A DNA stretch of 11,268 bases from JBCBKZ01 sp039026975 (GTDB taxonomy: Bacteria > Bacteroidota > Bacteroidia > J057), in the NCBI GenBank assembly GCA_039026975.1, contig JBCCLI010000208.1, positions 1-11,268 on the forward strand. The letters are read 5' to 3'. The notes beneath the pieces are model-generated. The model searched no databases. It saw nothing but the letters and a program-made list of their open reading frames with translations, and had not been told where the DNA came from. This document shows, one piece after another, positions 1 through 6,464 of this stretch. Within the stretch, counting starts at the first letter, position 1. Each line of letters starts with the position of its first letter. A program made the translations under genes and the position numbers.

Positions 1-564
1 AGCAGGCATCTGCTTAGTAAACCAGACTGAGGTAGGGGCCATACAGACATAGGGTTCCTGCTGGTAAGGAGCTACTTTTTCTACACTGGCAGTAGGGGGA
101 TGTAAGACAGGTCGTTGAAAGCTGTCATCCGTAAGGGCTGAGATCAGGGAAAGGTTCCTCTCCACTTCATGTTTTCCTTGTCCGATTTCATGTTTAATGG
201 CAGAGGTAAATGAAAAAGATAAGGGGTTTTTATCAAAACCTATAATATGCTTAGCTCTTGATAGCATAGCTAACATTCCTGTAGAAAAGAATCTTTGGAC
301 GTTAATTAGGTACTCGTAGCGTTCCTTTTGGATCTGTTTGAGAATCTGCCACCAGTTTTTATACTTATCTTCCTTCTTATTCCAGATAATGACATTACGT
401 ATGTGAGGATGTTCTACCAGGAGTGACTCATTACCTTTTCTCACGAGAATATCCAGTCCATAATCAGGGTAAAACCTGGCCATCTTCTCAATGATAGGAG
501 TAGCTAGGATGAGATCCCCAATGAAGGCAGTTTGGATAATGAGAATAGCTTTTTGTCTATCCAT
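1..564 (-). CDS. Glycosyltransferase family 9 (heptosyltransferase-like), N-terminal half, truncated by window edge
   Basis: The frame opens with ATG at 564 and stays open for 188 codons to the left edge, so the C-terminal part, including most of the nucleotide-sugar-binding domain, lies outside. I translated it by hand. It starts MDRQKAILIIQTAFIGDLIL: a beta strand followed by the TAFIGD loop (residues 12-17), equivalent to the S-x-G-D loop of GT9/WaaC-WaaF enzymes whose Asp is the proposed catalytic base. ATPIIEKMARFYP follows, then a Rossmann-like alternation through 'LDILVR' and 'IIGFDKNPL'. At residues 177-187 APTSVWFTKQM matches the 'P-x-SVW-x-TK-x-x-P' segment that opens the second domain in Bacteroidota heptosyltransferases. 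The family normally has about 330-350 residues. The likely role is transfer of a heptose, or a similar sugar, to lipid A core or another surface glycan at the cytoplasmic face of the inner membrane. It is divergent from the acyl-CoA-binding protein gene. Donor and acceptor cannot be deduced. Confidence 0.85.
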   Translation of the reverse strand, partial: MDRQKAILIIQTAFIGDLILATPIIEKMARFYPDYGLDILVRKGNESLLVEHPHIRNVIIWNKKEDKYKNWWQILKQIQKERYEYLINVQRFFSTGMLAMLSRAKHIIGFDKNPLSFSFTSAIKHEIGQGKHEVERNLSLISALTDDSFQRPVLHPPTASVEKVAPYQQEPYVCMAPTSVWFTKQMPA

Positions 565-692
565 ACTTCAAATTAACGAAGAAGGCAAGTAAGGATACCA
601 ATTCTTTCTGCATTAGGAGGTAAGCGGTCATAGCAGGAAAGTTGCATACAAATGGAGATTCTACGTTATTCGTTAAGAGAACTACAGATGAT

Positions 693-974
693 ATGGATAT
701 ACCAGAAGAACTCTTAAAAGCCTTTGAATCCTCCCTGGAGCGTGTCAGAAAACTTCCTACCAGGCCCTCTAATGATATGCTCCTCAAACTGTACGGGCTA
801 AATAAACAAGCTACGAAAGGAGATATAAACATTGAAAAACCAGATATGTTTGATGTGGTAAAGCAGGCAAAATATGCTGCATGGGAAGAGCTGCAAGGGC
901 TCTCTAAAGGAGAGGCTATGAAGCAGTATATCCAGTTAGTAGATCAGCTCTTCTCAGAATTGTCAGAATTATAA
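693..974 (+). CDS. Acyl-CoA-binding protein (ACBP)
   Basis: This is a 93-residue cytoplasmic four-helix protein expected to bind long-chain acyl-CoA esters, buffering them and delivering them to lipid enzymes. The diagnostic block is at residues 33-48, LYGLNKQATKGDINIE, followed by AKYAAWEELQGLSKGEAM (59-76), both of which line up closely with animal ACBP. Ligand residues map well: Tyr34 (bovine Tyr28), Lys38 (Lys32), Lys60 (Lys54) and Tyr79 (Tyr73) are present. The position of bovine Tyr31, however, is Asn37. The reading frame stays open back to a TTG at 642. I chose ATG 693 because it is the first in-frame ATG and gives the usual length of about 86-93 residues, whereas the longer form adds 17 residues with no family counterpart. 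The gene stands alone, divergent from the glycosyltransferase, and a minus-strand terminator abuts its stop codon. ACBP is mainly eukaryotic but occurs in scattered bacteria. Confidence 0.9.
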   Translation: MDIPEELLKAFESSLERVRKLPTRPSNDMLLKLYGLNKQATKGDINIEKPDMFDVVKQAKYAAWEELQGLSKGEAMKQYIQLVDQLFSELSEL

Positions 975-1005
975 AAAAAGCCCTCCCTCTGAAAAAAGGA
1001 GGACC
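973..1005 (-). terminator. Intrinsic terminator facing the minus strand, just past the ACBP stop
   Basis: Read on the minus strand, GGTCCTCC (1005-998) can pair with GGAGGGC (986-980). This gives a CCTCC/GGAGG core extended by G-C and G-U pairs across an 11-base loop, followed at once by seven T residues (979-973). Read on the plus strand, the hairpin is followed by an ACACACAAAC stretch rather than a T run, so it should stop minus-strand transcripts. No annotated minus-strand gene runs into it, which points to an unannotated short transcript from the gap to its right. Confidence 0.5.
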
Positions 1006-1446
1006 ACACACAAACAAAAACACAACCCAAATTAACCTAAACTTACTATTACCTATATTCTTCTTTCGAGTATCTTCTTCATAAGTATGTACCAAATATC
1101 TTCTCTAACAGGAAGAATATGAACTCAACCACGTCTTTTACTGCACATGTGTAATAATCAGGTGGGAGAATTTCTTGTATGCATGTCAGGCAGATAAGGG
1201 ATGCTGTGGTTATCTCCAAGGAATTATTAATATAAATATCTGATAATCAGTAGTATAGAGTTAGTTTGCTTGCCTCTTCCTACCTCAGCCCTAAGTGAGA
1301 AAGCACCTGTATCATGGGAAAAAGTAGAGGGTTAGGCACTATATTAAAGGTAAGTGTGAGAAAAATTGTATCCTTATCAATCTACTATTTTGACAATAGG
1401 AGAATTTTATAACACGATTATTACGAATAATTGTAAATGATTATTA
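975..1446. other. Gene-poor intergenic stretch (about 470 bases)
   Basis: No convincing protein gene was found on either strand. The left end holds the minus-strand terminator (973-1005), preceded in the minus direction by a T/G-rich run. Upstream of that is a tiny minus-strand frame at 1082-1053 (MKKILERRI, then stop), which could be a micropeptide or leader but is unproven. A short perfect palindrome CTGATAATCAG lies at 1240-1250. Near the right end, TTGACA (1390-1395) and the small inverted repeat ATTATT-acg-AATAAT (about 1417-1431) lie before the operon starting at 1447 and may belong to its promoter region. No clean TAnnTTTG box was found there. A plus-strand frame of about 32 codons from about 1314 shows no protein-like features. 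Confidence 0.6.
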
Positions 1447-1707
1447 ATGGATAAACAAAATTATCGAAATTGGAAATGGATGGCCCCTTTAGGCTTGAGC
1501 CTCATAGGCCTTGGGCTAAGTATCACGGGAGAAGGAATTATCTTGAAAATGCAAGAAGCATTCTGGCTAGTGTGGGCAGCTTGGGGAACCATAGGACTTA
1601 TCTGCACGAATGCAGGTATATCTATTTTTGGAGAGGCGGTAAAAAAAAGGTTTTGGTTTGAGTGGTATGAAAAACAAGAAGAATTAGGCCATAAAATAGA
1701 CAATTGA
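1447..1707 (+). CDS. Small two-helix membrane protein with an internal repeat, function unknown
   Basis: This 86-residue protein is not assigned to a named family. It has a short polar N-terminus, a first hydrophobic segment at about residues 11-33, a second at about 38-65, and a charged, aromatic C-terminal tail starting KKRFWFEWYEKQ (66-77) and ending at Asn86. The two segments carry matching motifs, GLSITGE (23-29) and GISIFGE (57-63), each followed within a few residues by a Lys. This suggests an internal duplication that forms an antiparallel hairpin with two glutamates near the membrane. The gene is first in a tight plus-strand unit: 23 bases separate it from the aminotransferase gene, which directly abuts the heptose kinase gene. 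A role with those enzymes is only suggested by position. The ATG at 1447 is preceded by AT-rich sequence with no strong ribosome-binding site, as is usual in Bacteroidota. Confidence 0.75.
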   Translation: MDKQNYRNWKWMAPLGLSLIGLGLSITGEGIILKMQEAFWLVWAAWGTIGLICTNAGISIFGEAVKKRFWFEWYEKQEELGHKIDN

Positions 1708-1730
1708 GGGATTCCTACTAATTTTACCCC

Positions 1731-2933
1731 ATGCTTAACTATTCAGAACGTATCAGTTCCCTAAAAGAGTCTGCTACTCTGGCCCTGGCCCAAAGGGTGA
1801 GAGAATTAAAGGCAGAAGGAAAGGATGTTATTGGGCTTACTTTGGGAGAGCCAGACTTTGATACGCCCACCCATATTAAAGATGCAGCAGCGGCTGCTTT
1901 GGCGGCAGGCCATACCTCTTATCCTCCCGTTGCAGGCATACCTGAACTCAGGAAGGCTATAGCTGAGAAATTCCGAAATGAAAATAAGCTGGAGGTGGAT
2001 GTCCCTAATGTGGCAGTTTCTACAGGAGGAAAACAGACACTGTATAATGTCATTTCCTGCCTCCTGAATCCCGGTGATGAAGTGATTTTACCTGCTCCTT
2101 ACTGGGTGTCCTACAGAGCGCAGCTAGAACTGGCTAGCGCTAATATTAAGGAAGTCCTCTGTGGAATAGAACAACAATACAAACTGACCCCCACGCAACT
2201 AGAAGCGGAGCTTACGCCAGATACTAAATTACTCATACTCACTACGCCCTCTAATCCCTCCGGGAGTATGTATACCCAGGAGGAGCTGGAGGCCATAGGG
2301 GAAGTGGTAGCTAGATACCCTAACCTATATGTTATCTCAGATGAGATTTATGAGCATATCATCTATGAGGTAGCGCATTTCAGCATCGGAAGTATAGCTG
2401 CCATTAAAGATAGGGTGATCACCGTAAATGGCTTTGCTAAAGGATTTGCGATGACAGGTTGGCGGCTCGGCTTTATGGCGGGGCCTGAAAAACTGGTTAA
2501 GCTCTGTATGAAGTTACAGGGGCAGGTCACCTCAGGCGCTAATACTTTTGCCCAATGGGGAGCCGTTACGGCCCTTACCTCAGATCTAGGTCCTACCTAT
2601 CAGATGAGAGACTCTTTTAGAAGTAGGAGGGATGACCTCTACCAAAAACTCTCAGCCATTCCTCATGTAGATACGCTTTTACCAGATGGGGCCTTCTATT
2701 TTTATCCGGACTTACAAGCCTATTTACATACCATTTCTCCTGAAGGCAGAAAAATTACTACCATAGATGAGCTATGTCTGTATCTCATAGAAGAGGGCGG
2801 GGTAGTGGTAGTTCCTGGATCAGCCTTTGGGACTCAGAGCCATGTCCGAATTTCCTATGCATATGCGGTAGACATGCTACATAAAGCAGTGGATAGGCTA
2901 GGAGATGCACTGACTTCACTAAAACCTCTGTAG
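1731..2933 (+). CDS. Aspartate-type aminotransferase, class I PLP-dependent (AspC/AatA-like)
   Basis: This 400-residue cytoplasmic PLP enzyme probably transfers the amino group between aspartate and 2-oxoglutarate, and may also act on prephenate or other acids. It spans the full fold-type I domain. Landmarks are SAT (14-16) near the N-terminus, GEPDFDTP (39-46), YPPVAGIPELR (64-74), GGKQ (99-102), Trp125 in PYWVSY, NPSG (175-178), the PLP-ring Asp204 with Tyr207 in SDEIYEH, the Schiff-base Lys237 in GFAKGFAMTGWR, and Arg373 in HVRISYA, which holds the substrate alpha-carboxylate. Ser14/Thr16 and Lys101 match residues that bind the side-chain carboxylate in Thermus-type (subgroup Ib) aspartate aminotransferases, which favours an acidic substrate over an aromatic one. 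Length and start are normal. It follows the small membrane protein by 23 bases, and its TAG stop is directly followed by the ATG of the kinase, indicating co-transcription and probably coupled translation. Confidence 0.88.
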   Translation: MLNYSERISSLKESATLALAQRVRELKAEGKDVIGLTLGEPDFDTPTHIKDAAAAALAAGHTSYPPVAGIPELRKAIAEKFRNENKLEVDVPNVAVSTGGKQTLYNVISCLLNPGDEVILPAPYWVSYRAQLELASANIKEVLCGIEQQYKLTPTQLEAELTPDTKLLILTTPSNPSGSMYTQEELEAIGEVVARYPNLYVISDEIYEHIIYEVAHFSIGSIAAIKDRVITVNGFAKGFAMTGWRLGFMAGPEKLVKLCMKLQGQVTSGANTFAQWGAVTALTSDLGPTYQMRDSFRSRRDDLYQKLSAIPHVDTLLPDGAFYFYPDLQAYLHTISPEGRKITTIDELCLYLIEEGGVVVVPGSAFGTQSHVRISYAYAVDMLHKAVDRLGDALTSLKPL

Positions 2934-3923
2934 ATGCTATTGGATACCTATGCCTTTCAGCAGGCTTGTGAAAAACTAAACATACTGGTCATTGGGGATC
3001 TGATGGTAGACAGGTATTTATGGGGAGCTGTGGAGAGAATTTCCCCAGAGGCACCTGTTCCTGTAGTAGATATCAGTAAGGAAGAGAATCGGCTGGGAGG
3101 AGCCGCTAATGTAGCCCTGAACATACAAGCTATAGGAGCTAGGCCAGTACTCTGCGGAGTGGTGGGAGTAGATAAGGATGGAGAAATTCTAAGGGAGTTG
3201 GCAGAAAATAGTCATTTCCAGACAGATCTTATTTTCCCTTCTACGGAGAGAAGAACTACTGTAAAGGTACGCGTCATTGGCAATCAACAACAGGTACTAC
3301 GAGTAGATAAGGAGGATAGGTATCCTCTTTCTCAAGTGGAAAAAGAATTTATTCTCCCAAAGCTGTTAGAAAGAATTTCAGATTTTGACGCTATCATATT
3401 TGAGGATTATGATAAAAGCATGTTGGGGGCTGAGCTTATCCAAAAAGTCATAGCTGAAGCTCAGCGGTATAGCGTCCCTACCTTAGTAGATCCCAAGTTT
3501 AAGCAGTTTTGGGACTATGCTGGAGTTACGGTCTTCAAGCCTAATATGAAGGAACTCAATGAAGGCCTGGGCCTAAGGTTACATAAGCAGGATATGGAAG
3601 GTATTACTTCCGCCATTAAGCAGCTACGTGAGCAGATGCCCCACCACCAAACCCTCATTACTCTTTCAGAAAATGGAATGCTGCTGGTAGATGAGAACTT
3701 TAAGGCCCATCATTTTCCTGCTCACTACAGAAACATCACAGATGTTTCTGGGGCTGGAGATACGGTCATTGGCGTAACTGCTACTGCCATGGCAGCTGGA
3801 ATGCCCCTTCCTCAAGCGGTAGCCATGGCCAACCTAGCAGGTGGCTTAGTATGTGAAGAGGTAGGCGTGGTCCCTGTAAATAGAGTGAAACTGATGGAAG
3901 AGGTAATGAAATTACGGAAATAA
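2934..3923 (+). CDS. hldA: PfkB-family sugar kinase, D-glycero-beta-D-manno-heptose-7-phosphate kinase type (RfaE1/HldA)
   Basis: This 329-residue ribokinase-fold enzyme is likely to phosphorylate C1 of heptose 7-phosphate in the ADP-heptose pathway that feeds lipopolysaccharide core or other heptosylated glycans. Visible marks are GDLMVDRYLWG (21-31) with the substrate-binding Asp residues, ERISPEAPVPVV (34-45, very typical of HldE kinase domains), GGAANVA (55-61), FEDYDKS (156-162), DPKFK (186-190), KPN (202-204), TLSENGM (243-249), and the anion-hole/catalytic motif GAGDT (273-277), where Asp276 is the base. The nucleotidyltransferase domain present in bifunctional HldE of enterobacteria (about 475 residues) is absent, so a separate HldC-type enzyme would be needed elsewhere. 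The start codon abuts the aminotransferase stop. The gene ends 4 bases from the stop of the convergent gene at 3928, with no terminator between them. A different sugar phosphate as substrate is possible but less likely. Confidence 0.85.
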   Translation: MLLDTYAFQQACEKLNILVIGDLMVDRYLWGAVERISPEAPVPVVDISKEENRLGGAANVALNIQAIGARPVLCGVVGVDKDGEILRELAENSHFQTDLIFPSTERRTTVKVRVIGNQQQVLRVDKEDRYPLSQVEKEFILPKLLERISDFDAIIFEDYDKSMLGAELIQKVIAEAQRYSVPTLVDPKFKQFWDYAGVTVFKPNMKELNEGLGLRLHKQDMEGITSAIKQLREQMPHHQTLITLSENGMLLVDENFKAHHFPAHYRNITDVSGAGDTVIGVTATAMAAGMPLPQAVAMANLAGGLVCEEVGVVPVNRVKLMEEVMKLRK

Positions 3924-3927
3924 GCGC

Positions 3928-4935
3928 CTATTTCATCTCCTTCACTGGGAGATTAATACGCACTGGAATAGAACCTAGTTCTTCATAAAGTAGCTCGTAC
4001 ATATAGAGGATATCTAGCTTAACGTTAGCGGAAATAAACCAAACCATATCCTCTTGTTCCCATAATGGGTCCGATTTGCTTTGGGTAAGTAGGTACTGAC
4101 TTTGTTTCTCATACCACCTGTCAAATTCTTCCTCTGTAATATCTTTTGTAGGATCTAACCATAAGGCTTTAGGAAATTGAATACTGCTGAAGTTCGCCTT
4201 TTCAAAGAATTCTTTTTCTGGCGCATATGGAGGACCAAATGTAAGCTCAGTTCCTAAAGGGATACCCGCCTTATTCAGAACGATGAATGGATTGTGAGAA
4301 AAACCTTGCTTAGCTGGCTGATTTAATGGCTGAAGAATGAGTTGATGATCTTGAAACAGGAGAATTTTAAAGATTCGCTGATTAAAGGTAAAGACAGAAT
4401 CTGCCAGATGATCATTTATACATAAGGTATCGAAGGCAGTGAGGGCTTTAAAGCTAATCCTGAGCTCTCCAGTCAGTCGTTCTATAATTTCCGGCCTTAG
4501 AATAAAATCTGCACGCTCTGATTTGGCCGAAATAGTTTTTTGGGTATTCTCAAATTGAATAGCAGTCCTATTCAAGTCTTGTAGCTGATACTCACTTATA
4601 GTGGCCTGAATATCTGCGTTCATACCTGCTTGGAAGTTGAAGGAAAGCATTTGGAGGGAGAATCCCTCTTTGCCATAAAAACGCTTGCAAACTACATCCA
4701 GGGTATTTTCTAATTCTGAAAAGAAGCTTGCTAATGAATCTGAGCTAGTAACTTGTTCCCATGGAATTTGTGAGGTTCCATTAGTATCTGCTATAGCTGG
4801 TTCATAGCTACTGTTAACATACTGGGTATAAATCCTGGGCTTGATAATGGAGAGAACTTCCTCTGTAGATAGATCTTGGGAGGGAGATAGAATGACGACC
4901 ATAAAACAGCGGAAAAATACTATGAACTTTCGCAT
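3928..4935 (-). CDS. Exported protein of unknown function
   Basis: This 335-residue protein is not recognised. The N-terminus (MRKFIVFFRCFMVVILSPSQ) looks like a Sec signal peptide, although Arg9 interrupts the hydrophobic core and no clear lipobox is seen. The rest is soluble, mixed alpha/beta in appearance and rich in aromatic and acidic residues, with few Cys and no internal repeats. Landmarks are WEQVTSSDSLASFFSELE (59-76), a central stretch around NDHLADSVFTFNQRIFKILLF, NPFIVLNKAGIPLG (near 215-228), and a tail that alternates acidic and hydrophobic residues (WYEKQ, then EDMVWFISANVKLDILYMYELLYEEL). It may act in the periplasm. No catalytic motif could be identified. It is a single-gene unit, convergent with the kinase (4-base gap) and divergent from the desaturase, with its own promoter candidate 17 bases before the ATG. 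Confidence 0.75.
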   Translation of the reverse strand: MRKFIVFFRCFMVVILSPSQDLSTEEVLSIIKPRIYTQYVNSSYEPAIADTNGTSQIPWEQVTSSDSLASFFSELENTLDVVCKRFYGKEGFSLQMLSFNFQAGMNADIQATISEYQLQDLNRTAIQFENTQKTISAKSERADFILRPEIIERLTGELRISFKALTAFDTLCINDHLADSVFTFNQRIFKILLFQDHQLILQPLNQPAKQGFSHNPFIVLNKAGIPLGTELTFGPPYAPEKEFFEKANFSSIQFPKALWLDPTKDITEEEFDRWYEKQSQYLLTQSKSDPLWEQEDMVWFISANVKLDILYMYELLYEELGSIPVRINLPVKEMK

Positions 4936-4952
4936 ATACTATTTTGAATAGC

Positions 4953-4983
4953 CAAATATATTAATTCTCATAATAAAAATAAA
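4953..4983 (-). promoter_or_regulatory. Bacteroidota-type promoter for the exported protein gene
   Basis: On the minus strand, TATATTTG (4960-4953) matches the Bacteroidota -7 consensus TAnnTTTG exactly. A 19-base AT-rich spacer separates it from TTTA (4983-4980), a 3-of-4 match to the -33 element TTTG. The -7 box ends 17 bases before the ATG at 4935, which implies a very short leader. The surrounding bases recur upstream of the lipoprotein gene (see findings). Confidence 0.6.
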
Positions 4984-5242
4984 TCTTCTAATTTAGGCTT
5001 ATTTAGTAGGTAAAAATCACGAATTTTCTGAAAATATTAGCTAAGAGAATTTTAGAAAAAGTAGCTTTCAGCTGTTAAATAAAGCATAAAGGCTTGGAAC
5101 AGTCCCATATAATTAGCTATATGCAGGGAAGAACTACCTGGCAGACTAAACTACATACGGATCATTTGGGGTCTTTTTGGGGCTTAAGAATGGATGTGGG
5201 TTGTGCAGTCATCTTAGGTCCTACATCGTGATTAGTACACCC

Positions 5243-5266
5243 TAAGTGTGTTTATATTTTCACTTA
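5243..5266 (+). promoter_or_regulatory. Inverted repeat overlapping a possible -7 box before the desaturase gene
   Basis: TAAGTG (5243-5248) and CACTTA (5261-5266) are a perfect 6-base inverted repeat around 12 AT-rich bases. The spacer contains TATATTTT (5253-5260), a 7-of-8 match to TAnnTTTG, which ends 18 bases before the ATG at 5279. No good -33 element lies at the expected distance. A repeat that spans the -7 box would suit a repressor operator, but this is inference. Confidence 0.35.
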
Positions 5267-5278
5267 TAACTCCCTAAT

Positions 5279-6388
5279 ATGATCCGTTACAAGTTTTCCA
5301 GAACGCGTAATAGCGAATTTGCCTCTGTATTAAGAAAAAGAGTAAGAGCCTACTTTAAGGAGAATAACCTCAGCCAGAAAGGAAACCAGGATATGTACCT
5401 GAAGACGGTAGTAGCTCTTTCTATTTATTTTGTTCCATTCCTCATTATCCTTTTTTCTGGAATTACTTACCTCCCTGTTTTATTCCTTCTCTGGATGGTT
5501 ATGGGGTTTGGTAAGGCAGTTATAGGTACATCTGTCATGCATGATGTTTTGCATGGCTCCTATTCTTCTAATAAAAAGCTGAATTTTTTTATGCATGTAG
5601 CCCCGTTAGCCATAGGGGTGTATCCCAGAACATGGAAATTGCAACATAATGTACTTCATCATACCTATACCAATATTGAACACAATGATGAAGACCTAAC
5701 GCCTATAGGAGTCTTGCGCTTCTCCCCTAATCAGGAGCTTAGATGGTTTCACAAGTATCAGCATATTTATGCCACTTTTTTCTATTGTATTGTTACGCTC
5801 ATGTGGGCCTTAGCAAAAGACTTTGTGAAAATCACCAAGTATAGAAATATGGGCTTGCTTAAGTCAGATTGGGAGTTTGTGCAGAACATAGGGCTGATCA
5901 TTCTCAGTAAAACCTTCTATTTCTCTCTCATCATAGGTCTGCCTTTATTATTAACGCCTATTTCCCTGGGACAAATTCTATTGATGTTTTTAACCATGCA
6001 TCTGGTAACAGGCTTTGTACTAAGTATGGTTTTCCAGTTAGCCCACATCATGCCTGATATTCATTTTATAGAACAAGAGGAGCAGGACATTGAACAAAAC
6101 TGGTTAGTACATCAGCTAGAGACTACCTCTAACTATGCCATGAAGAATAAATTTATTACCTGGATTTTTGGTGGGCTTAACCACCAGGTAGAGCATCACC
6201 TATTTCCAAATATATGCCATATCCACTATCCTGAGATTTCCAGGATAGTACAGAAAACTACCAAGGAGTTTAACTTACCATACCATCACCAAAGATTTTT
6301 TGGCTCGGCTATCGTGTTACATTATAAGATGTTGAAAGCACTGGGGAGTGGACAGGTCAAGCCTTCTACTGTAACTAAGGTAGCCTAA
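5279..6388 (+). CDS. Membrane fatty-acid (acyl-CoA/acyl-lipid) desaturase, front-end type without cytochrome b5 domain
   Basis: This 369-residue integral inner-membrane di-iron enzyme is expected to introduce a cis double bond into fatty acyl chains using O2 and external electrons. Hydrophobic segments lie near residues 42-60, 64-85, 103-116, 164-179, 202-226 and 231-255. The three histidine boxes are HDVLH (88-92), HNVLHH (123-128) and QVEHH (303-307). The Gln at the start of the third box, in NHQVEHHLFPNICH, is the mark of the Delta5/Delta6 'front-end' and linoleoyl-CoA desaturase group. No cytochrome b5 HPGG motif is present, so electrons must come from a separate ferredoxin or b5-type donor. 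Regioselectivity cannot be read from the sequence. The gene is transcribed alone, preceded by an inverted repeat at the likely promoter and closed by a strong hairpin. The acyl-CoA-binding protein gene about 4 kb away is a possible functional partner, not an operon mate. Confidence 0.9.
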   Translation: MIRYKFSRTRNSEFASVLRKRVRAYFKENNLSQKGNQDMYLKTVVALSIYFVPFLIILFSGITYLPVLFLLWMVMGFGKAVIGTSVMHDVLHGSYSSNKKLNFFMHVAPLAIGVYPRTWKLQHNVLHHTYTNIEHNDEDLTPIGVLRFSPNQELRWFHKYQHIYATFFYCIVTLMWALAKDFVKITKYRNMGLLKSDWEFVQNIGLIILSKTFYFSLIIGLPLLLTPISLGQILLMFLTMHLVTGFVLSMVFQLAHIMPDIHFIEQEEQDIEQNWLVHQLETTSNYAMKNKFITWIFGGLNHQVEHHLFPNICHIHYPEISRIVQKTTKEFNLPYHHQRFFGSAIVLHYKMLKALGSGQVKPSTVTKVA

Positions 6389-6399
6389 CAGAAAGATAG

Positions 6400-6443
6400 A
6401 ACCGCAGGTACATAGATTTGAACATCCATGTATCTGCGGTTTT
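6400..6443 (+). terminator. Strong hairpin terminator between desaturase and M4 peptidase genes, probably bidirectional
   Basis: AACCGCAGGTACAT (6400-6413) pairs with ATGTATCTGCGGTT (6428-6441), giving 14 pairs with one G-U and a 14-base loop, followed by TTTT (6440-6443). It begins 11 bases after the desaturase stop. The peptidase gene arrives from the right (stop at 6465). In that direction the hairpin is followed by a moderately T-rich CTATCTTT, so it may serve both convergent genes. Confidence 0.8.
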
Positions 6444-6464
6444 ACTGATCATTCTCTCCTACAG

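Larger units (their letters stand above)
4936..5278. other. Divergent intergenic region between exported-protein and desaturase genes
   Basis: These 343 bases contain the minus-strand promoter (4953-4983) and, at the right end, the inverted repeat and possible -7 box for the desaturase (5243-5266). The middle, about 4984-5240, is AT-rich on its left half. It holds only a weak plus-strand frame of 36 codons (5121-5231) whose translation has no recognisable feature. I see no RNA gene or mobile-element remnant. Confidence 0.5.

Noticed and set aside
642..692. Longer ACBP starting at TTG 642
   Set aside because: It adds 17 residues without family counterpart. ATG 693 gives the normal ACBP length.
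557..832. Minus-strand open frame of 91 codons overlapping the ACBP gene
   Set aside because: It lies antisense to a clear ACBP and its translation has no protein-like features.
1240..1250. Perfect palindrome CTGATAATCAG
   Set aside because: It is a single 11-base site in AT-rich sequence with no second copy or nearby promoter, and could arise by chance.
1390..1413. TTGACA with nearby TATAAC as a sigma70-like promoter for the 1447 operon
   Set aside because: The spacing is only 12 bases, and Bacteroidota housekeeping promoters use a different consensus.
5121..5231. 36-codon plus-strand frame in the gap before the desaturase
   Set aside because: No hydrophobic, charged or motif pattern is visible. 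Its length is expected by chance in such a gap.
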